A DNA stretch of 64,000 bases from Lomentospora prolificans. Taxonomy: Eukaryota > Ascomycota > Sordariomycetes > Microascales > Microascaceae. Position 1 is the first letter of the stretch. The number at the start of each line of letters is the position of its first letter. The notes beneath the pieces are model-generated. The model had not been told where the DNA came from. It worked only from the letters and a program-made list of their open reading frames with translations, and did not search any database. This document shows positions 35,892 to 46,510 of the stretch, in pieces. A program made the translations under genes and the position numbers. Where the stretch lies: assembly GCA_029532625.1 (NCBI GenBank), contig JARFXM010000009.1:2666001-2730000 (forward strand), written 5' to 3'.

Positions 35892-38800
35892 TCAATCCTG
35901 GATCTCAACAGGCGGCTTGGCCTTCTTTTTCTTCTTCTTTACCACCACCACGGCGTCGTCACCTTCACCAGCGATCACGTTACCTTCGGGCCCGCCTTCA
36001 ACACCATTCCCGCTAGCCGGGCCGGCTTCACCGGCACCTTCCTCTGTAGTAGCCGTCTTCTTCTTCTTCGTAGTGGTGCCCTTCTTCGTACCCTTCTTCA
36101 CCTTCTTCTTCACCACAGTTCCTTCCGCATCCACACCCTGCGCCACCTGGATCCTCTCGTTTGCGCGCTGCATCTCGAGCCGTAGCCTCTCCACCTCCTT
36201 CATCGCCCTGGCCATATCCTCGTCGTCTTTGGCCCGCGCATCTTCCGTCGGCGCCCCGGCTTCTAAGCTTAACGAGCCGATGCCGGACGAGCTGACTTTG
36301 AGGATAGACGATGAGTTCTTTGACCGCCCGCGGCTAGGTCGAGCCGACTTAGCAGAGCTCTCTTCCGAGTCGTACGCCCGCGGTGATGAACGTCCACTTC
36401 CACTGAGCGTCTCATCCTGTGCAACGATAATTTGCTGACGAACCCTGGGGGCAGTCGGTTGGGAGTGCCTCGTTGCAGTAGATGATGTATCAGCCGCGAG
36501 CTTATCGATATCGAGTTGCATGATGGGGATGGAGTCGATATCTAGGTCAGGCCCGTTCGTAGACTGAAGAATTCTGTGAATTGGCGTGGACGGTTTGCTG
36601 ATATCACTACTTCCAATATAGAACGGGTCGTCTCGGTTCCTTTCAATCCTTTCAGCTCGCCGCCTTGCCACTATATCGGCATCTAGATAGCTATCTTCGG
36701 TGGCCTGTTGATATGAGCTGGCCATCTCCTCCGGCGCGTCACTCAGCCGAGCAATCGCTGGTACAACAGTCTCCGACGATATTGATGTTGCCGCAGGCTT
36801 CTGGTAGTAGTAGGAGGAAAATTCGTCGTCCTCCTCATTCTGGAACTGTGGCAAGTTGGCCTCGGCTAATAGACGTTCTAGGTTGGGGTGAATGGGATCG
36901 TCCAAGTTGAGGCCTTCCGGCATGGGTACATTCACCTGAGCTCCCGCCGCCACAGAGTTAAGATCCCAACCAGCGAATAGAGATGGAATAGCCTGTGTAA
37001 GGAGGAGAGGGGGGTCTTGCTGCATATCGTCAGTAGACGACGGATGTCCTGACACAGCTTCCAAGGTAAGCTTTAAAAGCTCCACGAACTCGACAGAGCG
37101 CTCCTGGACCTCCAGGTTCGGGTGCTGAGTCAAAGGCTCGAACGCATCGATGACACGCGCCATGAGAAGAGAAATTGTGCTCTTGCGCTCCGCCGTCCAT
37201 GGCTGGTACTGGTCTCCAGCTATCAGAGCGAATATCTTAGTAGCAGCCTGGACACATGTAATGAGGATAGTGGGAGAGGATGCTCTCGGAATGAGCTGCA
37301 ATATTGATCCTAGCGTGTTGTCAGGAGATGCTAGAGAGGTAGCGTACTCTCCTAAGATCCACGCTATCGACTTGAGCGCGGCAGATGATATCGGGTTTTC
37401 GTGGGGCGTGTCCTGCAGAAGTTGTTGAGCGATGAGGTCTGCCGCCCTAACGGCCGAGCCTCTCATAGCCTTGACCTTGACAGCGACATTCCGCAACTCA
37501 TCACCAATCATTTCCGCAACGTCCGTCGCCGACGAGCGAGATGCTGGAAGGTACGGGTCCTGGTCAGACGTTCGAGGTGCCGGTGCAAGCCGTACAAGCT
37601 GCGTCAAGACGTCGATGTACCAGTCAAAGTCAAATATGCTGCTATAATTATTTTGGGAGCACATCACCAAAATTCTGCCAATAATGTCGATTCGGTAGTC
37701 CTCCGGAAGCAACGCCTCACTGGTTGATTCTCTCGGCGAGTCGTTGTTCGCGTCGGAGTCGGAATCTCCGTTCCACCCGCCAGTCTGCCGAGTAACGTGA
37801 TCCTGAGCCTGTTTTGAGGGTTGGGAAGCCCTCAGTTGTTTCATTAAGCGGCTGACAATAGATAGGAGGTTCTCAGAGGATACCATGCCCTGGACGAGAT
37901 CCAGAGCCTTGATTCGAATGGTAATATCAGCGCTGTCGATACACTCGAGAATAACATCTTCTTGCTGAGAGACGAGGAAAGGATGGGTTACAACAATTTT
38001 GTTGAAGGCAAGGAGAGCAACGTATTTCACTGTGCTGCTGTTAGTTTATAAACGAAGCATTAGAGTGTCAGCGGGGAACCATACAATTCGGGTCTCCATC
38101 CACTAAAATCATACTCCTTAGCTTGTCGACGCAGAGAGATGCAATCTCCTCTCTGCCGGAAATATCATCAGCGCTCCCAAGTATACCTCCTTGGATGATA
38201 CCGTTGATACATTCGTAGAGCAAAGACATGGCGGGCGTCGTGCGGATAATCTCGGTCAGAGGAGGTAACAGTTTTCGGACGAGGCGGGGCTCCAAGGGAG
38301 TGAGGGTAGCAAACTAGAACCTGTTATTACCATGCCGTGGCAGCAGCAGGACTACTCAAAACACTTACGAGCTTGATGAGCTTGATTGCCATCCAGTTAT
38401 TGCCTCCGTCGACAAGAAGCTCGAATAGGCGGGGCGCCAGGGGCAAGAAGTCGTGGGGGCGCCGCCATCCAAGCTCACAAATAACGTTGACAATAGCGGC
38501 GGTAACGCTAGGGTCTTCATCTTTATCCATCAGGCGGTCTTTGATTCTAGGCCAAGCGGCCAGCAGAGTTTCTGGGTACACCAGGGCAAGGCGGTAGAGT
38601 GTTATGATAGTTTTCTTGCGAATGTTTGGATGAGAGTGACCAAGGCGAGTGAGCATCTCGGTCTGGACGGAAAGAGCTAAGGAAGGTGTGATAATGTGAG
38701 GAAGAGTCGTGATCGGAAGGGACATGACGGGGATCGTAGTCGACGAGAGGTCCTACACAGCAAATATCAGAATCAGCCGTATTAACAGGCCCCTTCTAAA

Positions 38801-39259
38801 AAGCGCACATACCTTTTTAAGCAGATTCGTCGCCAACATGAGGACCTCTGTGTCCGGTCGGAAGCTTTGGGCGGCTCCGAGATACCCAACCCGCTTCTGG
38901 TGGTACTTGGGCGAAGACATGACTTCGAGGACGTGGAAAGACGCCCAAGACATGTCATGGCCGACCATCTCGAGGTAAATGAGCTTAAGGAGCGCGGTCG
39001 CCTTGAGGTCTGTATAATAAGAGCCCATCAACACCCAGGACGGCGGCACGGTAAACGGCGGGGAGCTCGGGACTGCTTACCCATGTCGGCGCTCCGAATT
39101 TCTGACCGACACTCCTTGAGGCAGTTCTGAATGTACTCGCGCTCATTTCCCTTGTGGTTCCTCAGACCTCGAATGAGGTCGTATAACGACTTTTCGAACC
39201 TATTTCACAAGTTAGGAGCCAGCCCAAAGGCGGACGCCGGGAGCAAGCGCAACGCACAT
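35892..39259 (-). CDS. APL5: AP-3 adaptor complex delta subunit
   Basis: The large subunit of AP-3, which sorts cargo from Golgi/endosome to the vacuole. Six exons give 1022 aa: a two-base exon (39259-39258), 39199-39081, 39009-38813, 38752-38369, 38313-38085 and 38029-35892. The start codon is split: AT before a GTGCGT donor, G after the TAG acceptor. This yields MFEKSLYDLIRGLRNHKG, the expected start of the family. The adaptin trunk is alpha-solenoid, with LLKLIYLEMVGHDMSWASFH, VGYLGAAQSFRPDTEVLML, GHSHPNIRKKTI, LKYVALLAFNKI and AAWILGEYA. The C-terminal third is disordered and charged, ending in several Lys-rich clusters (KKKVKKGTKKGT, KKKKKKAKPP); I see no ear domain. All five junctions preserve frame. 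Confidence 0.93.
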
Positions 39260-39865
39260 TGTCGCGAGGAAATACCCCACGTGGGGTCTTGGTAATCGTG
39301 CGGATGGGAGCGTTGGGGAGCCCCAGTAGGAGAAATGTACCGTCGAGGTGCTAAGGGAAGCTCGTAGTATGAAGACGCATGGCCATCATCGGTTGCGCAG
39401 TCGAGTTTCTCGGCGGAGCTAGCATGGACGAGGACCCGCGGCCCAGAGGTGATTGCGAGGCAAGGCACAATGGTTGACAGAATGAGGTTGGATGGTGGTG
39501 ACGGTGGATTGCTGGTGACATAATGGTACAAGGTACTCGTGCTGGCTGGCCTTAGCAAATTCTCCACTATTATTTCTGCTGTTTCGACCACTTTTTTGCT
39601 TAGCCTGGCAGATGTGCCCCAATCCAATTGTATAGTCTAGTAATATAGTATGACTTGCATTATACACACTGTAACCGCCCCAACTGCCCCAACTGCCCCA
39701 CCTTCCCTCACCTTCCCTCACCTCGCCTCCCCCAGCAAAGGAAGGTACAACAACTCCAGCTCCTACTGCATTGGACGGTCGGTACGAAGTGCATGTATAA
39801 TATTGAACTTTGCATGTGAGCCTAACTTCACTCTCTACACTCAGATTGCCGACCAAGTAGCTCTT
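39260..39865. other. intergenic between AP-3 delta and the molybdoenzyme
   Basis: 606 bp containing the AP-3 delta promoter side and the 3' end of the molybdopterin oxidoreductase gene. It holds a GCTGGCTGG at 39541-39549 and short direct repeats CCCCAACTG and CACCTTCCCT at 39677-39729. No coding sequence. Confidence 0.55.
39677..39729. repeat. short tandem repeats (CCCCAACTG and CACCTTCCCT)
   Basis: Two to three copies of CCCCAACTG are followed by two copies of CACCTTCCCT and a degenerate third copy. It lies in the 3' region of the molybdoenzyme gene. Confidence 0.8.
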
Positions 39866-42800
39866 TTATCCTTTCGGGGCTGGGACTAGCAGAGTCTGAG
39901 GACTTCGAACTTTCATCTGCTGTTCCGTCCAGCTTTGCATCCGATTCAGAGTCTTCATCGCGAACGCCACCGCTTCTTCAAACTCTTGGTCCCAAAGTGC
40001 TTGGCTCGACGGTGTAAGAGCTACCATGCCTCCCTGGATGTGGAAGAGGTAGACGTGCAGCCCCTGGAGCGTCTCCAGCACCTCAAATGGCGTCTCCGGC
40101 ACGTCCTCGCGAGGGAACAAACTTTCTCTAAGAACATGTGCGCGATGTCTCCCGCGCTGCTTATTCTCACCATACTTGTCCACCTGCGGCTCTAGCTTGT
40201 GTCGCATATCTTCTGCGAGACGTTCCAACACGCCAAGTCCTCCCTCGATCTCGGGATCGTGGATAATCTTTGGCATCAGCTCGCAATATATTTCTTGGAG
40301 CTGGACTATCGCTTCATACGTCTCCCCGAGCCAAAGCTCAAGGCATCGCTCCCGATTCGTCAAGTCTTTGTGCGATGTCGTGGCGACAGCATCGTTGTGT
40401 GAGACGCGCTCAAGAGCCGCAGACTGCTGCTCCTTTACGTGCGGGCCGTTCCCATTTTGGATACTTCCATTTTTGCGAGCACTATCCCGAATCTTTTCGA
40501 TCTTGATCGCCCCAGCTTTGAACGTAGGCTGCTTGGAAACGGGATCCCAGTATCCTATCTGGCGTATTAGCAATCAAGCTTCGATCTATCTTTCAGCGAG
40601 CAGAAGCTAGTCTTACCTATCGTGAGCTCGTTGGCCGCTCTAGCTCTCCCGTCCTTGCAATCAAAGTATCCGTAGTGGAAGGGAATGAACACCTGCCCCT
40701 CCTTGGTTCGCGCGATTCTAACTTTCATCTCAACCGCCCCTCGGCGAGAGCGTATAACCACATTCTCACCATCGGTTACCCCGTACTTCTTTGCATCCGC
40801 TGCTGAGATCCTCGCTTCCGGTTCCGAACTCGCCTTTTGCAGGTCCGTCCTTCCAGTTTTCGTCCGTGTATGAAATTGGTAAACGTTGCGCCCCGTCGAG
40901 AGCCTTAGAGGGTATTCTTCGTCAGGCTCCTCCCGCGGCTCAATGTAGTGGCACGTCTTGAGGATCGCACGGCCGTTTGGGTTCATGGATTCATATTCCA
41001 GCTTTGAATATGGAGCCCCGGTTTCGAGGTCGTGGCCGTATGACTCGCATGAGTCGAGATCAGTGAAGAATTTTCCGTCCCCAAACAGCCGCTCCTTGCC
41101 ATTCGGGTATTCATCATTGCATGGCCACTGGATGCCCGAGCCGCCGGTGAGTTTTCTATAAGTTAAGCTGCTGTAGTCGCACGGTCGCCCCACAGAGATT
41201 TTCTTCCACGCCTCGAAAGCCTCTTCTGGCGTCCTAAACGGTAGCAGATCATTGCCGTCTTTGTCTTTGAATCTCATTCGAGTAGCAAAATCTACAAAGA
41301 TGTCGAGGTCGGACCTCGCCTCTCCTGGGGGATCCACCGCCTTGTGCGAGATGTGAACCGTTCGGTCCGCATTCGTGAACGTCCCCGTCTTCTCGGCCCA
41401 TTGTGCTGCAGGGAGAACAACGTCCGAAATAGCCGCGGTCTCCGTCAAGTAGATGTCCTGACAGACAACGAAGAGCTCCGGCTGCGTGAGGACCTCCCGC
41501 ACATTGGGCAGATTGGGTAAGCTTACAAGCGGGTTCGTGCCGGATATCCACAACATGCGAATGGATCCCTTCTTGATGAAGTTCATGATGGTTGAGACAT
41601 GAGTCGGCTCGCTCCAGTGGGGAACCTTGATCGGGTCAATATTCCAGAGACGAGCAAGCTCCTGCATGTGCTCTGGGTTCTGGAAGTTCCTGAAGCCAGG
41701 GTACTCGCCATCACATCCGACTTCTCTGTTATTTTGCGCCGTAGGCTGGCCGTTCATCTGTAGGATACCACTGCCTTGTTTCCCGATGAGGCCGCGAAGA
41801 AGATTGATGTTGTTGATCTGGCAGGCGCTGGCTGTTGCCTGGTTCGACTGATACACTCCTTGCAGAGCGCTCGAGAGAAGACTCTTGCACGTGCCTAATA
41901 TTTGTGCCGCCTTTTCTAGGTCCTTGACTGGGACCCCCGTGATGTCTTGCACGTACTCCGGGTTATAAGTCTCCACTACCCCTCTTAACTCGTCCAGTCC
42001 TACTACGTGGCGTGAAACGTATTCTTCGTTAATCCAGCCATTCTTGAACATCAAGTGCTGGATTCCGTTTAGCAGCGCCATATTGGTTCCAATCTTTGGG
42101 CTGAGGTGAACAGTGGCTCTTCTTGCTGTGTCCGAGAGTCTCGGGTCAACAACAATGAGGCTTGGCGGATCTGGTCCGTCTAAGCGGTCAAGAATACGGG
42201 ACCAGAGGACTGTCTGCGTAGCGGCCACATTGTGCCCGACCATGAAGAGGCAATCCGTGAAATCTACGTCTCTGTATGATCCTGGTTGGCCATCCGAACC
42301 GAAGGACTCGCGCATCGAAGCGGCCGCTGAGGCTGTGCACAACCGTGTGTTACCGTCCCTCTTTTGTGTTAGCTGGTAAACCAACAAAAAATAGACTTAT
42401 TCACCAGCTTACATATGGAGGGTGTTAAGGCCTGCTTTGCCAACGAGTGCTAGAGCGTAATATTCCTCAAGGAAGAGCTGGCCGCTCGTATAAAACGCAA
42501 TACTATGGTTAGTCAAGTGCTCCGCTAGTTCCTTAGTTTTGGAGACTATCAAGTCCATGGCTTCATCCCAGGAGGCCCGTTCGAGACGACCGTTCTTCCT
42601 GATGAGGGGATGCGTCAAGCGATCTTGACTATTGATTGCTTTCCACCTAAAGGCACGCGAGTCAACATGAGAATATGAATTTGCGCCAGAGTCTGGGCTC
42701 TATCTCACCCGTTGAGACCCTTGGGGCCAAGCCTCCCCTTGTTCACTCTATCGGTAGCTCTGCCTCTTACACCGACCACCTTCCCGCCCTTGACCCCGAT

Positions 42801-42977
42801 ATCAAGACCGCATCCGTTGCTGCAGAGAACGCAGGCGCTCTGCACCCACTTCTCTGGCACTTCGTCGTAGGCATGATCAACCCGGGTGGGCCATTCGTGT
42901 CTATACGGCGTTCTGGGGCCCCAGATATCCTCGATCGAATCCCTAGAGCGGCAACCGTTGACTGTGTCAGCTGGCAT
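39866..42977 (-). CDS. bacterial-type bis-MGD molybdopterin oxidoreductase (Nas/Nap/Fdh-like)
   Basis: Four exons, 42977-42709, 42646-42413, 42358-40617 and 40554-39866, encode 977 aa. It is a catalytic subunit of the DMSO-reductase superfamily, not of the eukaryotic nitrate reductase/sulfite oxidase family. An N-terminal iron-sulfur motif has C49, C52 and C56, but the fourth position, normally Cys in GRLCPKG, is Gly84 (GRLGPKGLNG). The substrate domain includes RLCTASA (C175 as presumed Mo ligand), LIGKQGSGILQMNGQPTAQNN, VLPAAQWAEKTGTFTNADRTV and the MopB C-terminal fold (LRLSTGRNVYQFHTRTKTGR, GRARAANELTIGYWDPVSKQP). A further 200-residue, helix-rich tail follows (about 772-977), ending KVRSPQTLLVP. 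No signal or Tat peptide is present, so it is probably cytosolic. No FAD or 2Fe-2S domain is fused, so its electron partner and substrate are unknown. The next genes make its cofactor. Confidence 0.92.
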
Positions 42978-43378
42978 TTTCTAGCTAACGTCGGAGAATG
43001 TCGCAGAACCGATCTAAGTTCTTGTATTTCAAAAACTAGGGATAGAATCTTAATTCCTTAATATAAACGTATAGGCTGCGCACCAGGAGAGCCCGGGATG
43101 TTGGTGCCGGCGGCCTGGAAAACAGTGTGTAACAGTTGCGTCATGAGCCCGGCTTGGAACTTGGATTGACCACAAAAATGACTCCAAACTACCAAATTGG
43201 CACTGGTCCAAAGACAAACTTCATGATACCTCTGCGGAAGCCATGGAACTCTCAAATTCATTCCAAATGTCTTTTTCCCTGATGCAACTGATATGTTCCC
43301 AGGATCAGCTTTACCTATCTGTTCGAACCTGTGTATAACCTACAACGGCGCCACACACACATTTAGACGTTACCACTC
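42978..43378. promoter_or_regulatory. shared promoter, oxidoreductase / mobA-like
   Basis: 401 bp between divergent start codons, so one region drives both the enzyme and its cofactor gene. GATA/TATC cores occur (for example near 43040, 43288 and 43314), which could bind a nitrogen GATA factor, but that number is about what chance predicts. No coding sequence. Confidence 0.45.
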
Positions 43379-44056
43379 ATGGGAGAATTCAAGCCACTAC
43401 TGCTAGCAGGTGGGAAATCGACCAGAATGGGATCCCCAAAGCACTTGCTGGTAATGCCTGACGGTCGACCCTTATATCAACACCTCGCTGGTACCCTCTT
43501 AGAAGCATGCCCCGAAACAGGAGAAGTGTATATCTCCCTGGCTCAAGACTCTCCAATGGACCGGAACCTACGACATAGAGCTTTGTCGCCAAAGGGCTCA
43601 ATAAGGGCAGGAAACACACCCACGCCGGTCTCAAGTGGCCCCAACTTCAGGATTGTATTTGACTTGCACGAAAACGACAGTGACGAATCTGCGGGACCCG
43701 CAGCGGGATTACTGGCTGCTTTCGAAGCATGTCCGGATGCGACATGGCTCGTCGTCGCATGTGACTACCCATTTATCACGTCAGAAGCCTTGAAGCGGCT
43801 TAGAGACGTCTATGAAAGCCCTGTTACGTGTTTCAAGAACGACCAAGGGTTTTGCGAGCCATTGGTGGCCGTGTGGAGCCCGGAAGCGCTGAGGATGTTA
43901 GCAGAAAACCACAAGAAAGGGAGATCAGGTCCGAGTTCAGTAGTGCGAGAGCTCGGGGGACTGACGATAAGACCGAGCGACGACACGTCGACCTTGCTGT
44001 ACAATGTTAATACGCAAGCTGAATGGGACATGGCACTGCGGATGCTCATGGGTTGA
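43379..44056 (+). CDS. mobA: MobA-like molybdenum cofactor guanylyltransferase
   Basis: MobA links GMP from GTP to molybdopterin, giving the (bis-)MGD cofactor of prokaryotic molybdoenzymes. This is a single exon of 225 aa with no intron. The nucleotide-binding loop is LLLAGGKSTRMGSPK (residues 7-21), the family's GGxSxRMGxxK motif. SAGPAAGLLAAF, VACDYPFI and YNVNTQAEW match the GPLAGI, CDMP and NINTPED blocks. A 25-residue insert after the first third (RALSPKGSIRAGNTPTPVSS) looks disordered. It is divergent from the oxidoreductase (401 bp) and ends 54 bp from the stop of the moeA-like gene. Eukaryotic molybdoenzymes do not need MobA, so its place beside a bis-MGD-class enzyme strongly suggests a dedicated partner. 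The alternative, a nucleotidyltransferase of the related MocA type, is less likely in this setting. Confidence 0.85.
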   Translation: MGEFKPLLLAGGKSTRMGSPKHLLVMPDGRPLYQHLAGTLLEACPETGEVYISLAQDSPMDRNLRHRALSPKGSIRAGNTPTPVSSGPNFRIVFDLHENDSDESAGPAAGLLAAFEACPDATWLVVACDYPFITSEALKRLRDVYESPVTCFKNDQGFCEPLVAVWSPEALRMLAENHKKGRSGPSSVVRELGGLTIRPSDDTSTLLYNVNTQAEWDMALRMLMG

Positions 44057-44110
44057 CCAGTTTCAATCTTAATATATAGAGATAAGCTGATGACAATCGT
44101 TGTGTAAGCT

Positions 44111-45481
44111 TCAGAGAGCATTCGTCGGTGATGTGGGGTAACAATCTACGGTATATCCCTCCCTGTACTCCTGATCCTTTTTGTAGTGAATCCAGCAATT
44201 TGATAATAAAAATGGCCATAATTTCGAGGGGCCTTGGTTTCTTCCGAGCTCCTGGACAGTATTTTCTTTACCATCTCCCATCAATAATAGGCCTGGCCTA
44301 AACAGATCGCGGCCTTCGACGCCGACGGTTGGGGATCCCATCCTAGGACGCGCCGGGTTCGCTGCTTCTGCCTCTAAATCTATCAGTTTTGCTGGCATTG
44401 GGGATTCAGAACCCTTCTCTGTTATTTGGCGTAGGTATGGCACGACGATGAACCGGAAGCACGCCGCCGCAGCCCCCGGATTTCCCGGCAGACCAAAGAA
44501 AGCCACCTTGCCCTTATTTGAAGGAACAAGGGCGAATAAGACTGGATGGCCAGGACGGATAGAAAGCCCGTGGAAGACAATAGTAGCACCCATGCGCTCC
44601 AGCGCTCTGCGGATAAAGTCAAACTTTCCAACCGATACCCCGCCGCTCGTGACGAGAACGTCTGGATGCTGTCCCACAACCAAGGCATCCGCAATAGCAC
44701 GTGTAATTGTATCGGGCTCATCGTCGAGGACCCCCATGAATTTGGCATCCGCCCCAAACTCCCGGCCGGCCGAGGTGAGGAAAATGCCGTTGACATCAGG
44801 GACCCCTGATGTATCAGATAACAGTTCCTTGCCAGTCGACCAGACGCCCATGCGAGGCCTCTTCTCGATGAGAACGGATTTGATACCTGCCGAAGAGAGG
44901 GGCATGAGATTCGTCGAGCGGATGACTTGCCCGGCCTTGAGGACTAGCTGCCCCTTTTGGATATCGGCACCAGCAAAGCGTCGATTCGCGTTCACCGGTA
45001 CTGGCTTCGTAATCGCGATGCGGTTCTTGCGCCCAACAGATAGTTTCCTCCTGGGAGCTGATGTGACGATGGTGACATCCTCCATCCTTACACACGCATC
45101 CAAGACCTCGCCGGCCCCAGAATCAGGGAACCGGCCCCCGGTCATGATCTCGACGCACGGCTCGACATCATCCTCGATTCCCGAGTCCCATTCTTCTAAG
45201 AAAGGGTCATCGCCAGCTGCGATGGTCTGCTGAACCTCAAAGATGACCGGGTGCTGCGGTGAGGCGTGTTTCGTGGCCTCTGAGCGGAGGGCGTATCCAT
45301 CCATGGCGGACGTATCGAACTCGGGCGTTGTAACCGAGCTGACACAGTCGCACGCCGCAACGTGGCCCACTGCATCTTCTAACGATACTCGAGTCTGAGA
45401 CTCGGAAGGCGATCGGCTAGCTTTCACACCCCTAGCCGCATCTTTCAAGGTGGCTAGCGCCGTAGCGTACGTAATGGCCAT
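44111..45481 (-). CDS. moeA: stand-alone MoeA-like molybdenum insertase
   Basis: MoeA inserts molybdate into adenylated molybdopterin. This is a single intronless exon of 456 aa, the size of bacterial MoeA. Signature blocks: FDTSAMDGYA (residues 55-64), EIMTGGRFPDSGAG, VLVTSGGVSVGKFDF, FHGLSIRPGHPVLFA and FFGLPGNPGAAAACF. The MogA-type domain, which in fungi is normally fused to MoeA in one protein of roughly 650-700 aa (CnxE), is absent both here and nearby, so this is probably an extra copy. After the GNP block the chain runs to a short domain IV and an atypical tail (DQEYREGYTVDCYPTS). It faces the mobA-like gene, 54 bp between stops. The context suggests it supplies the neighbouring enzyme. 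Confidence 0.88.
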   Translation of the reverse strand: MAITYATALATLKDAARGVKASRSPSESQTRVSLEDAVGHVAACDCVSSVTTPEFDTSAMDGYALRSEATKHASPQHPVIFEVQQTIAAGDDPFLEEWDSGIEDDVEPCVEIMTGGRFPDSGAGEVLDACVRMEDVTIVTSAPRRKLSVGRKNRIAITKPVPVNANRRFAGADIQKGQLVLKAGQVIRSTNLMPLSSAGIKSVLIEKRPRMGVWSTGKELLSDTSGVPDVNGIFLTSAGREFGADAKFMGVLDDEPDTITRAIADALVVGQHPDVLVTSGGVSVGKFDFIRRALERMGATIVFHGLSIRPGHPVLFALVPSNKGKVAFFGLPGNPGAAAACFRFIVVPYLRQITEKGSESPMPAKLIDLEAEAANPARPRMGSPTVGVEGRDLFRPGLLLMGDGKENTVQELGRNQGPSKLWPFLLSNCWIHYKKDQEYREGYTVDCYPTSPTNAL

Positions 45482-46510
45482 GGTTTCGTTAAAGCAGATG
45501 CGTCAAAGTATACGGCTTGATTGACTCGGTGCATCCCCGTTACTCTCATTAAGAGGGGGGGCCGCAAAAAACTGTATAAAACGATCTCAGAACATTCCTT
45601 GTATGCTAAAAGAGAGCAGGCCCGGTCGGAGCAGGGAGGCCCCGTGAGGAAGTATTAAGTGTGGATGCCAAGTCGGCCAGTGCAAGACTGACGTCAGTGA
45701 GACTAGACTATCCGCTTGCTTCACGCCCTCTCTTCTTCGTTCGACAAGAAGATACATGATGACCATTCGACCGGCCGCTTAGGTAGGATTGCGAAATAGA
45801 ATTCGACTGATTTAAGAAATTCTGAGATACTGCTCAAAAGGCTGCTTTGAGAGTCGGGTTCGAGAAGTGAACAGGGAAGAAGCCACAACGGAGACTGAGG
45901 AGCGTCATCGTGCCTTCCGCCTCAACTTACACACCTCTGGGAGGGTTTACGGTGACTACTACGTGTGGTTTGCACCACAAAAAAAAGTCTGAACACGATC
46001 GTGACTAGGTCGATGCGTTCCGATTCGGATATCACAGAAGATCTCGACGGATCTCGAAATGGAAAATACCAACGAATACAGTTGAGCCAGCAATGGATAG
46101 CGACGATGGATACAGCTGGCACTGTGGGAGATACCTGGCCTCGGCCTGGGACTCATCCATGTTTCCCTCGCGTGGCTCACCGGGAATGATTCGTCTATAC
46201 TCTAGAGCGGATTGGGGTGATCTGTGTAGTCGTCTTTTTTTTCTTCTTCATCCGCTGTGCGATTGACGGATTTGCAGTCGGAGTTGCGTATTCTTAGTGC
46301 TACAACTTTAGATCCCTGCCCCTGGCAGCCAGCCGGGCCGCGCATCAAAAGTACCCAGCTGTTTCTGCCCATAAAAACTCCGAATTCAATCCGGCACGCG
46401 CAAACAAAACTTCACCTTACCTCACCTCACTTCTCAACCTCACCCCAAATGCGATAGAACCGCGACCACTCTCGGTACCGCAACCCCTCTATCAGACCCA
46501 TCCGCCCCCA
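45482..46510. other. intergenic, moeA-like / COQ10 (divergent, 1.0 kb)
   Basis: Holds the promoters of two outward-facing genes. It is moderately AT-rich in the middle; the last 200 bp are rich in C and T, as in a leader. No coding sequence is supported. Confidence 0.5.

Noticed and set aside
42675..43061. 128-codon plus-strand frame at the start of the molybdoenzyme
   Set aside because: Antisense of the Fe-S exon and promoter; no coding character.
43280..43320. GATA sites as evidence of nitrogen control
   Set aside because: About three GATA/TATC cores in 400 bp is what chance predicts; kept only as a possibility.
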